A DNA stretch of 21,865 bases from Acidobacteriota bacterium. Lineage in GTDB: Bacteria > Acidobacteriota > Terriglobia > Terriglobales > Acidobacteriaceae. The notes below the pieces were generated by a model. The model saw only the letters and a program-made list of their open reading frames with translations, had not been told where the DNA came from and did not search any database. Both the position numbers and the translations under genes were made by a program. This document shows, piece after piece, positions 7,567-17,263 of this stretch. The DNA is taken from the NCBI GenBank assembly GCA_028873155.1, contig JAGWML010000022.1, forward strand, positions 1-21,865. The letters are read 5' to 3'. Each line of letters starts with the position of its first letter. Within the stretch, counting starts at the first letter, position 1.

Positions 7567-8643
7567 CTAAAAAACCTTCAGCCGGATGACCAGATACTTC
7601 TTCGGATTCTCGCGCATGCCCTGAATGAGCTGATGCGCTTGATTCATCGTCGAGTCGGCATTGTCATAGAGAGAACGATTCTGAACGAGCTGTCCAATCG
7701 TGCCCTTGCCCTCATCCACACCCTTGAGGATGTTGTCGAGCCTTGAGACGGAATCGTCGAGCTTCTGTGCGAAGTCCGGATCCTTGGCCAGCTTGCCGAG
7801 TGATCCCTTGCCCGCATTAATCTCGGTCATCAACTGGTTGACGTTCTTCACGGAAGAGTTCAGGTTGTCATAGAACGATTCGTCGCGGAGCAATTTGCCC
7901 GCGCTGCCCTTGCCCTCGTCGAGTGAAGCCGAGATGTTATTGAGATGATCGGCAGTCGCATTGACGCGGTTGTAGAGCGTGTCGTCCATCACGAACTTGC
8001 CGAGCGAGCCGTTCCCCTGGCTGACCGCATTGGCGATCTTTTCCAGATCGTCGGCGATGCGCGAGACCTTTGCATAAAAGGCCGGATCATTGATAAGAGC
8101 GCCAACGGTTCCGCGCTTGGAGTTGAGCGTATCGGAGAGGACCTCAAGCTTGCGCACAAGTTGGGTCACTTCCTGAATCGATACCTGGCTTGTTCGGATC
8201 ACGTCCTGGATGTTAGGTGAACCCGTCGCTCTCAATTCAGCGTTGTCGCCAGGCGGCGGGCCGGTCGCGGTACTGGAGTCGATATCGACATAACTATCGC
8301 CTAATACGCCTGCCTGCGCGATGGAGGTGGTCGAAGTGGTGTGCAGGTCGCGCAGATACTCGCGTCCAACCCGCATGGTGACCTCAACCGGCGTAGGGTT
8401 CCTGTCCGGGATGACGCGAATGCGCATGACGTTCCCGATGGTGACGCCCTCGAGAGTGACAGGCGCGCCATTTTTGAGGCCGGAAGCATTGTCAAAATAG
8501 GAGCGCAGAACGAGCTTGCGCGAAAATGGGCCGCCAGACGTGCCCGACATCAGGAAGATGGTCAGGATCAGCACAGCAGTTCCTGCCAGAACCAGGAGTC
8601 CTACCCGAAGCTGTGACCATTGAATCTCTTTCTGGCTTGGCAC
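7567..8643 (-). CDS. MlaD/MCE-domain protein with tandem 34-residue repeats
   Basis: A 358-residue protein with one N-terminal membrane anchor (residues about 13-32) and a periplasmic MCE domain (about 43-125, with YFDNASGLKNGAPVTLEGV and AQAGVLGDSYVDI). This is the architecture of MlaD-type substrate-binding parts of lipid ABC transporters. The C-terminal half carries five copies of a 34-residue G-x-G-[TS]-x-G-x-[LF] unit instead of the short MlaD tail. The start is GTG at 8643, because AGAGGG sits five bases upstream and the anchor follows at once; the long in-frame extension to 8871 only shadows acpS. No MlaE permease or MlaF ATPase gene is adjacent. It lies 76 bases downstream of acpS. 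A role in inter-membrane lipid movement is inferred from the family. Confidence 0.9.
   Translation of the reverse strand: MPSQKEIQWSQLRVGLLVLAGTAVLILTIFLMSGTSGGPFSRKLVLRSYFDNASGLKNGAPVTLEGVTIGNVMRIRVIPDRNPTPVEVTMRVGREYLRDLHTTSTTSIAQAGVLGDSYVDIDSSTATGPPPGDNAELRATGSPNIQDVIRTSQVSIQEVTQLVRKLEVLSDTLNSKRGTVGALINDPAFYAKVSRIADDLEKIANAVSQGNGSLGKFVMDDTLYNRVNATADHLNNISASLDEGKGSAGKLLRDESFYDNLNSSVKNVNQLMTEINAGKGSLGKLAKDPDFAQKLDDSVSRLDNILKGVDEGKGTIGQLVQNRSLYDNADSTMNQAHQLIQGMRENPKKYLVIRLKVF
7603..8112 (-). repeat. Five tandem 102-base (34-codon) repeats inside the mlaD-like gene
   Basis: Repeat units begin at residues 178, 212, 246, 280 and 314, an exact 34-residue period. Their first residues are GTVGALIND, GSLGKFVMD, GSAGKLLRD, GSLGKLAKD and GTIGQLVQN. 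Each is followed by an aromatic (Y or F) and a helical segment ending near G-K. The copies have diverged in sequence but not in length, so the period itself appears to be selected. Confidence 0.9.
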
Positions 8644-8648
8644 GGCAT

Positions 8649-8654
8649 CCCTCT
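8649..8654 (-). promoter_or_regulatory. Ribosome-binding site deciding the mlaD-like start
   Basis: On the minus strand this reads AGAGGG, five bases before the GTG at 8643. It supports that start against in-frame upstream codons lying inside acpS. Confidence 0.75.
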
Positions 8655-8719
8655 GGTGTTGCTGACCGATTTCGGGCCTGTTTACCCTTGAGGATAGCAG
8701 ATGCTTGCGCGCTCCACCC

Positions 8720-9097
8720 TCAATCCTCCAGGACCACACTGGCCATGGCGATTTGTGCCGTGTGTGTGATGGAGAGTGCAATGTGCTGGACGCCGAGGCG
8801 GTGCGCGGTCTCCAGGGCGCGGCCATGAAACTGGAGTTGAGGGCGCTGGCCCGGCGGGCGAACCACCTCAATCTCCAGCCAATTCACTCCGCGGCTGATT
8901 CCTGTGCCCAGAGCTTTGGCGCCGGCCTCCTTCGCAGCAAATCGAGCGGCGAAGCTCTCCGCAGAGGCACGTTTGCGCAGGCAGTATTGCTGCTCCTGCG
9001 GCGTGAAGACGCGATTGAGAAAGCGATTCCCGAAGCGGGAAATGCTTTGATGGATGCGGTCGATTTCGGTGATGTCAATTCCGCTGCCGATGATCAC
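8720..9097 (-). CDS. acpS: Holo-[acyl-carrier-protein] synthase
   Basis: A 125-residue cytoplasmic phosphopantetheinyl transferase that moves the 4'-phosphopantetheine arm from CoA onto acyl carrier protein, activating fatty-acid synthesis. The magnesium-binding GSGIDITEIDRI motif (D8) and the second signature ESFAARFAAKEAGAKALG (E57, K61) are intact, and the C-terminal LSITHTAQIAMASVVLE matches the family. The length is typical. The start is GTG at 9097, which places the conserved motif at the N-terminus. A hairpin-forming inverted repeat lies just upstream, with an AGGTG sequence in its 3' arm. It is first of three minus-strand genes and divergent from the short gene near 9286-9690. Confidence 0.96.
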   Translation of the reverse strand: MIIGSGIDITEIDRIHQSISRFGNRFLNRVFTPQEQQYCLRKRASAESFAARFAAKEAGAKALGTGISRGVNWLEIEVVRPPGQRPQLQFHGRALETAHRLGVQHIALSITHTAQIAMASVVLED

Positions 9098-9103
9098 AAT
9101 TCA

Positions 9104-9136
9104 CGCACCTGTGCAAAGAGGATGGAGGCAGGTGCG
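9104..9136 (-). promoter_or_regulatory. Inverted repeat / leader hairpin before acpS
   Basis: CGCACCTG (9104-9111) and CAGGTGCG (9129-9136) form a perfect 8-bp inverted repeat with a 17-base spacer. It ends six bases before the acpS GTG. In the acpS transcript the arm next to the start contains AGGUG, the best Shine-Dalgarno-like sequence there, so pairing could mask it. It could equally be a protein-binding site; neither role is shown. Confidence 0.4.
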
Positions 9137-9189
9137 GTTGGACGCTCCTGCTTCCGGTTCAGAAACCATTTGAATTGAATTTGACCATA

Positions 9190-9217
9190 GGACATTTTGG
9201 TGCGGAACACAATGTCC
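9190..9217. repeat. GGACATT-N14-AATGTCC inverted repeat in the divergent intergenic region
   Basis: A perfect 7-bp inverted repeat (9190-9196 and 9211-9217) with arm centres 21 bases apart, about two helical turns. It starts next to a TTGACC hexamer (9181-9186). It lies between acpS and the gene near 9286-9690 and could be an operator, but a chance occurrence is not excluded. Confidence 0.25.
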
Positions 9218-9285
9218 AGGGACTGGTCAGATTGAATGCCGCCGTGCCGTGTGAAGGCCCAGCGAAAAGGGCCGATAACGCAGAT

Positions 9286-9690
9286 GTGAGAAGCCGAGCG
9301 TCAGAGCATGAGCACATTCCGCCGCAGAAGACTCCCTGGGCGCTCGAAATGAAGGCGGTGAGCATCGCGGAGCCGGGCAGGCTGGTGAAGCTTGTGACGG
9401 GAGCAATTCTTGGTTGCGGGGGATGGGTGCTGAGCCGGGGAGCGAATGACGCGGGTGTGGTGAGTCTGCTCTTCGAGTTTGAGCGCAGCCAATGCATCGA
9501 AATGTATAGCGCCCTGGTCAGCTCCGGTGTGGAACTGAGTCCAAACGGGCACCTTGGATTTACCGAGCTTTGCCGGTGTACCCGCCTTCAGGCCGCGGAA
9601 TGCGGCGGTGAGATCGCGAGTGTGGATCTGGAGATCCAGACGCTGCCGGCGGAAGATTGGAAGGGCACTGCATGCACACGGGAAGGCTGA
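9286..9690 (+). CDS. Short protein of unknown function
   Basis: About 134 residues if read from the GTG at 9286, or 113 from the ATG at 9349; the frame is open further up to a TTG at 9175. The segment from MKAVSIAEPGRLVKLV onward looks like a real folded protein. It has a glycine-rich stretch GAILGCGGWVLSRG, then alternating hydrophobic strands (GVVSLLFEFER), an amphipathic helix (CIEMYSALVSSGVELS) and a Cys-x-Cys (CRC) motif. The alpha/beta pattern suggests a small ferredoxin-like or ACT-like fold, which is inference. GAAAAGGG lies about 14 bases before 9286, rather far for a ribosome-binding site, so the start is uncertain. It is followed by a terminator-like hairpin. I do not recognise the family by name. 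Confidence 0.6.
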   Translation: MRSRASEHEHIPPQKTPWALEMKAVSIAEPGRLVKLVTGAILGCGGWVLSRGANDAGVVSLLFEFERSQCIEMYSALVSSGVELSPNGHLGFTELCRCTRLQAAECGGEIASVDLEIQTLPAEDWKGTACTREG

Positions 9691-9747
9691 GACGGCGGCA
9701 CGCTCAGGATGCGGCGGAAAGAAAGGCACATGCAAGGATTGGAAATG

Positions 9748-9789
9748 AAAGCGCCCGGATGCACTGTACGTCGAGCATTCGGGCGCTTT
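9748..9789. terminator. Bidirectional terminator-like hairpin
   Basis: AAAGCGCCCGGATGC (9748-9762) pairs with GCATTCGGGCGCTTT (9775-9789), a 15-bp GC-rich stem with one G-T pair and a 12-base loop. A at one end and T at the other allow use on both strands. It sits eight bases beyond the end of the GH106 gene and 57 bases after the convergent short gene, the right place for a shared terminator. The U-tract is only three bases long. Confidence 0.6.
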
Positions 9790-9796
9790 GGACGGT

Positions 9797-13183
<3,387 letters not shown>

Positions 13184-13215
13184 CAGATTTCTCCTGCAAG
13201 TCGTGGCCTGAAGCG

Positions 13216-13236
13216 CGTCAGAACCCGGATCTGACG
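13216..13236. promoter_or_regulatory. CGTCAGA-N7-TCTGACG inverted repeat upstream of GH106
   Basis: A perfect 7-bp inverted repeat with a 7-base spacer, beginning 33 bases upstream of the GH106 ATG. It could form a hairpin in the GH106 leader or bind a dimeric regulator. The position favours regulation of GH106, but no trans-acting factor is known. Confidence 0.35.
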
Positions 13237-13407
13237 GGGCGATCTGCGTGCTTCCGGCGGTTTTGGGATGGAAAATCCAAGCGGAAAGAACAGTAGCACG
13301 CCCAAATGCAATTCGGAAGAGGAATTATTTGCCATTAGAATCCTTGGCTTGCTGGCTTGGGTTACGGGGGCGCTCCCCTGGCTCATCGGTCTTTGGCAAG
13401 GGGGGCA

Positions 13408-13437
13408 AGAAAATTTCAAATGAGAATTAAATTTTCT
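13408..13437. promoter_or_regulatory. AT-rich inverted repeat, candidate operator of the receptor gene
   Basis: AGAAAATTT (13408-13416) and AAATTTTCT (13429-13437) form a perfect 9-bp inverted repeat with a 12-base spacer and arm centres 21 bases apart. It ends one base before the TTGACA -35 hexamer. This is a suitable place for a dimeric activator; the A/T tracts could alternatively act as an UP element. Confidence 0.45.
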
Positions 13438-13438
13438 C

Positions 13439-13466
13439 TTGACACTCGTTTCATGAGGTGCGTAAT
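13439..13466 (+). promoter_or_regulatory. Sigma70-type promoter for the TonB-dependent receptor
   Basis: A perfect TTGACA (13439-13444) is followed 16 bases later by CGTAAT (13461-13466), or 18 bases later by TAATGT, as -10 choices. Transcription would start near 13473, leaving a leader of about 130 bases. The -35 is consensus and the -10 weak, as is common for activator-dependent promoters. Confidence 0.55.
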
Positions 13467-13493
13467 GTTGGGCGACATTGGAACCAACCAGCT

Positions 13494-13503
13494 TCTCCGG
13501 AGA
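13494..13503. repeat. 10-bp palindrome in the receptor leader
   Basis: TCTCCGGAGA is perfectly self-complementary and lies about 20-30 bases downstream of the predicted transcription start. GAACCAA (13481-13487) and TTGGTTC (13518-13524) flank it as an outer inverted repeat. It could be a downstream operator or part of leader structure. Confidence 0.3.
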
Positions 13504-13590
13504 GTCCGTGTGCCCCCTTGGTTCGAGCAGCGGCGCCGTCGGGCAGGTTGAGTTTCAGGTCTGTTCCCGCTCAGGAACGGAATACCAATG

Positions 13591-13596
13591 AGGAGG
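13591..13596 (+). promoter_or_regulatory. AGGAGG ribosome-binding site deciding the receptor start
   Basis: A consensus Shine-Dalgarno sequence six bases before the ATG at 13603. It rules against the in-frame ATG at 13588, which lies upstream of it. Confidence 0.85.
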
Positions 13597-13602
13597 CCAC
13601 CG

Positions 13603-16600
13603 ATGAGTAAATTGCGAGTCGGATTTGCCCTGATGATCCTGCTGCTTTCAGCAAGCAGCGTGTTTGGACAGGCAGGACAAACAGGAACCATCCTGGGGAC
13701 GGTGACCGACAGTACGGGCGCTGTTCTGCCAGGCGTATCAGTCACAGTAACCAACACAGCAACCAACGTAGCTGTTCGCCAGGTTACCAGCTCGTCTGGC
13801 GACTATCTGGTACCAGCGCTCCTTCCCGGCCACTACTCAGTGTCCGCGACCGCGAAGGGCTTTCAAAAGTCGGTAGCATCCGGCATCACTCTTACCGTAG
13901 ACCAGAAGTTCCGCCAGGATCTCGCGCTCAAACCTGGCGCGGTGACAGAGACGATGAACGTGACGGCGCAGGGTGTTGCGCTCGACACGGACAGCGAAGA
14001 GCTTTCCACCCTTGTCAGTCAGCAGCAGGTTGAGAATCTGCCGCTGAACGGACGCAACTTCATGCAGTTGCTTCTGGTGACCGCCGGAGCAGTGACCGTC
14101 GGCGGTGAACAGGGCACGATGCGCCAGGGCGAAGGCAACGCGGTCAGCATCAACGGTGGCCGCCCTGAGGGCAACAACTACACGCTGGACGGACTGGTCA
14201 ACACTGACCCGGCCCTGGTGACGCCTGCTGTCATTCTCTCGCAGGATGCGATCCAGGAATTCAAAGTGGACAGCGGAACCTATTCGGCTGAGTACGGATT
14301 CAGTGCGAGCCAGATCAACATCGTCAGCAAAGGCGGCACGAATCATCTGCACGGGTCGATCTTTGAGAACAACCGCAATGATGCGTTCGACGCTCTGCCG
14401 TTTATGACGGCCAATAACGTCATCACAGGCGTCAAGACGGCCAACCCCATTCTGCGCCAGAACCAGTTCGGCTTTGTTGCGGATGGCCCCGTCTATCTGC
14501 CCAAGATCTACAACGGGCTCAACCGCACCTTCTGGATGGCAAACTACGAGGGCTGGCGCATCAACAACGGCGGCCTCGCGACAGAAGTGGTGCCGAATCC
14601 TGCCGTGCTTACAGGCGACTTTTCGGCAGAAACGTATCCGGCCCTGCCCACGACAGGCGGAGTTGCGCTGCCCGGCGGCCCGCTGCCGGCTTATGGAACG
14701 CCGCAGTGCGCTGCGCTGTTGAGCCTGCGGTATAACTGCATGCCCGTCGATCCGACCACAGGGCTGGCATTTACCGGCAACAAGATTCCGTCTGGAAGCG
14801 TCACCAATCGTGTGGCGCAGATGGCTCTTGGCAACGGCTACTGGGCAAAGCCGACGGTTGCCAACCAGGCAGAAGGCGTGCCGAACTTCATCGTGCCGTA
14901 TGGGGCGCCGCTCACCACGAATCAGCAGACCTATCGCGTGGACCAGGCGCTCGGACGGCTGGGCACGATCTTCTTCCGGTACACGTACGCGAAGTATCAG
15001 AACAGCTCGCTCTACAACTCCGGCTCCCTGAACTACGGCATGGAGCAGTACTTCGAGAACCAGAAGAACTGGGAGCTGTCGCACACATTCAACATTGGCA
15101 ATGCGACCGTGAACAACTTCAGGTTCGGCTACCTCGACGCGTACGCGCCGCAGGGAGCGCCCCAGATTACCTCAGCAGCGGTGACCCAGCTGGCAGAGAC
15201 GGGCGTCTTCACCAAGTTCGCCGCCCTGCAGCAGACCTGGCCAAACGTTGGCATGACGACCTATGCCAGCGCCGGCGGCCCGGTGAACTCCTACACGGGC
15301 TCGGACTCGCCTGCATGGGAGTTCGCGGACGGATTCACCACGGTGCATGGACGTCATACCCTCGGATTCGGGTTTGACTATCGCCACTGGCACCTGGTGC
15401 GCAATCTCGACGATGACTTCTACGGTGACTGGGGCTTCAACTCGCAGTTGATCACCACGAACTCCGCGAATTGTCCGAATTCCACGGGGCTTTGCGGAAC
15501 GGCCAACGCAGTCGGCGATATGATGCTCGGCTACTACAACAACGTCGCCGGATTCGTTCCCGGCCCACTGAGCCCGACGACGCAGGCCGGCAATCCGCAG
15601 GACCACGTCTTCGGCTACTTTGGACCGTATGCAGAGGATGACTGGAAGGTAACCCAGAAACTTACAATCAATCTGGGACTGCGCTGGGACTATCGTGCTG
15701 CAGCATACGAAGCCCAGAACCACTTCTTCTGGCTCGATACCACGAATGCAGCGGGCGGCCTCTGCTATGCCGATCCCAGGCTTACTACGAATGGCGTCGC
15801 ACCCGGAGTGGGCCGGAATGGGAGCACCATTCTGCGCTACTGCGGATCGGTCCCGCATCCGGGGCCCAAGACACCGTTTGCGCCTCGCTTCGGCCTGGCG
15901 TACCGACTCAACCCGAAAACAGTGGTCCGTGGCGGCTTCGGCATCTTCTACGACTCGTATGAAGGTCGCGAGATTGATGACTCAGCCGACATCTACCCCT
16001 ACAGCATTCGCAACAACCTGGTTCCGACACAGGATTCCACTCTCACCAAGTTCGGCAACAACCTGTTCCCGAGCTACAACACGCTCAAGCCCTTCCCCGT
16101 CTCAACGCTGTCGTTCATCGCTGTGATTGAGTCGGAGAACCCGCTGAACCCGTATGTACAGTCATGGACCGGATCGGTGCAGCGCGAGCTTGCCCCGAAC
16201 ACAACCCTCGAAGTGAACTACATCGGAACGCACGCGGTTCATCTCTTGGATCGGCGCAACATCGCACAGCCGTATCCAATCACTTCGGCAAACCTGTCGT
16301 TCTGCCAGGCCAACCCGAATGATGTAACGCACGATTGTCCGACCTCAACTCGTCTACCCTACGCCAACTTCAACGGGTTCTACATCGACAGCGACTTCCA
16401 CGGATACTCGCACTACAACGCGATGAACGTAAAGTTTGATCATCGCGCTGGAGACCTGGCTCTCACTTCGATTTACACCTGGGCAAACAGCAAGGATGAC
16501 AAGTCCGCGGCAGCCGGCGTGGGTGCGACAGGCGCAGGCTATCAGGGCTTCATGAACAACCACGATCCCGCCCTCGATTACGGCCCTTCGGACTTCGATG

Positions 16601-17184
16601 TGGACCAGCGCTTTGTCGCCAGCTACATCTACGAGCTTCCGTTCGGCCGCGGCAAGAAGATGCTGAACGGCGTCAACCGGCTGGCCGATCTGGCAGTGGG
16701 CGGATGGGAGACGACCGGTATTGCAACATTCCAGACCGGCTTCCCCTTGAGCATCACGGCCAGTGATAACGCCGGCTTGCTTGACTCTCAATTCCAGCGT
16801 GCGAACATCGCATCTGGTTGCAATGTCCACGGCAATCTAACCCAGAAATTCCAGCGCCTGAACATGTCCTGCTTCGCGCAGCCTGCGATTGGCGTTTTCG
16901 GCAACTCCACCCGCAACTTCCTCCGTCAGCCCGGAATCAATAACTGGGACATGGGATTCGGAAAGAACTTCTCCATTACCGAACAGGTGAAGTTCAAGAT
17001 GAACCTCGATGCATTCAACGCATTCAACCATCACCAGTATTCAGGAAACGTCGGTGGCCTCATTACCGGCGGTTCGGGCGGTGGTACCACCATCTCGAAT
17101 ACGGTCGGCAGTTCTACCGCCGGCCTCATCACCGGAGCAGGTGCATCGCGCATCCTGCAGATCAGCGGCAAGCTGACCTTCTAG
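13603..17184 (+). CDS. Oar-like TonB-dependent outer-membrane receptor
   Basis: A 1,193-residue outer-membrane protein. A signal peptide (about 1-23, ending SSVFG) is followed by a carboxypeptidase-regulatory-like domain (about 27-110: GTILGTVTDSTGAVLPGVSV, then SGDYLVPALLPGHYSVSA). Next comes a plug domain (about 125-240, with VENLPLNGRNFMQLLL and NNYTLDGLVNTD) and a large beta-barrel ending ASRILQISGKLTF, whose terminal phenylalanine is typical of BAM substrates. Barrel hallmarks include FGYFGPYAEDDWKVTQKLT, NLGLRWDY and EVNYIGTHAVHLLDRRNIAQ. I see no clear TonB box. Such receptors are greatly expanded in Acidobacteriota and are thought to import oligosaccharides or other large substrates; no SusD-like partner is encoded here. 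Divergence from GH106 suggests a rhamnose-containing ligand, which is inference. Confidence 0.94.
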   Translation: MSKLRVGFALMILLLSASSVFGQAGQTGTILGTVTDSTGAVLPGVSVTVTNTATNVAVRQVTSSSGDYLVPALLPGHYSVSATAKGFQKSVASGITLTVDQKFRQDLALKPGAVTETMNVTAQGVALDTDSEELSTLVSQQQVENLPLNGRNFMQLLLVTAGAVTVGGEQGTMRQGEGNAVSINGGRPEGNNYTLDGLVNTDPALVTPAVILSQDAIQEFKVDSGTYSAEYGFSASQINIVSKGGTNHLHGSIFENNRNDAFDALPFMTANNVITGVKTANPILRQNQFGFVADGPVYLPKIYNGLNRTFWMANYEGWRINNGGLATEVVPNPAVLTGDFSAETYPALPTTGGVALPGGPLPAYGTPQCAALLSLRYNCMPVDPTTGLAFTGNKIPSGSVTNRVAQMALGNGYWAKPTVANQAEGVPNFIVPYGAPLTTNQQTYRVDQALGRLGTIFFRYTYAKYQNSSLYNSGSLNYGMEQYFENQKNWELSHTFNIGNATVNNFRFGYLDAYAPQGAPQITSAAVTQLAETGVFTKFAALQQTWPNVGMTTYASAGGPVNSYTGSDSPAWEFADGFTTVHGRHTLGFGFDYRHWHLVRNLDDDFYGDWGFNSQLITTNSANCPNSTGLCGTANAVGDMMLGYYNNVAGFVPGPLSPTTQAGNPQDHVFGYFGPYAEDDWKVTQKLTINLGLRWDYRAAAYEAQNHFFWLDTTNAAGGLCYADPRLTTNGVAPGVGRNGSTILRYCGSVPHPGPKTPFAPRFGLAYRLNPKTVVRGGFGIFYDSYEGREIDDSADIYPYSIRNNLVPTQDSTLTKFGNNLFPSYNTLKPFPVSTLSFIAVIESENPLNPYVQSWTGSVQRELAPNTTLEVNYIGTHAVHLLDRRNIAQPYPITSANLSFCQANPNDVTHDCPTSTRLPYANFNGFYIDSDFHGYSHYNAMNVKFDHRAGDLALTSIYTWANSKDDKSAAAGVGATGAGYQGFMNNHDPALDYGPSDFDVDQRFVASYIYELPFGRGKKMLNGVNRLADLAVGGWETTGIATFQTGFPLSITASDNAGLLDSQFQRANIASGCNVHGNLTQKFQRLNMSCFAQPAIGVFGNSTRNFLRQPGINNWDMGFGKNFSITEQVKFKMNLDAFNAFNHHQYSGNVGGLITGGSGGGTTISNTVGSSTAGLITGAGASRILQISGKLTF

Positions 17185-17204
17185 TGCCTCCAGTCTCCTG
17201 ATTT

Positions 17205-17245
17205 GACTCCGCCACCTCGAAAGGGCGTGGCGGAGTCTTCTTTTT
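17205..17245 (+). terminator. Intrinsic terminator after the receptor gene
   Basis: GACTCCGCCAC (17205-17215) pairs perfectly with GTGGCGGAGTC (17227-17237), an 11-bp stem with an 11-base loop, followed by TTCTTTTT (17238-17245). It lies 20 bases after the receptor stop and 19 before the TPR gene, so it should end or attenuate the receptor message. Confidence 0.9.
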
Positions 17246-17263
17246 CTGGTTTACATTCAGCGT

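Larger units (their letters stand above)
13184..13602. other. 419-base divergent control region between GH106 and the receptor gene
   Basis: No gene is seen here. Reading from the GH106 side it holds the GH106 ribosome-binding site (CTCCT at 13191-13195 on the plus strand), an inverted repeat at 13216-13236 and an AT-richer stretch near 13320-13345 with ATTATT and ATTAGA, possible minus-strand -10 boxes without clear -35 partners. Next come an AT-rich inverted repeat abutting a TTGACA promoter for the receptor, a 10-bp palindrome in the receptor leader, a small GTTCC/GGAAC hairpin near 13563-13578, and the receptor's AGGAGG. Confidence 0.75.

Noticed and set aside
8644..8871. N-terminal extension of the mlaD-like gene
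   Set aside because: It overlaps acpS and precedes a good ribosome-binding site and the membrane anchor; the GTG at 8643 is better.
13837..15084. A 415-codon open frame antisense to the receptor gene
   Set aside because: No motif, and the opposite strand encodes clear carboxypeptidase-regulatory, plug and barrel segments.
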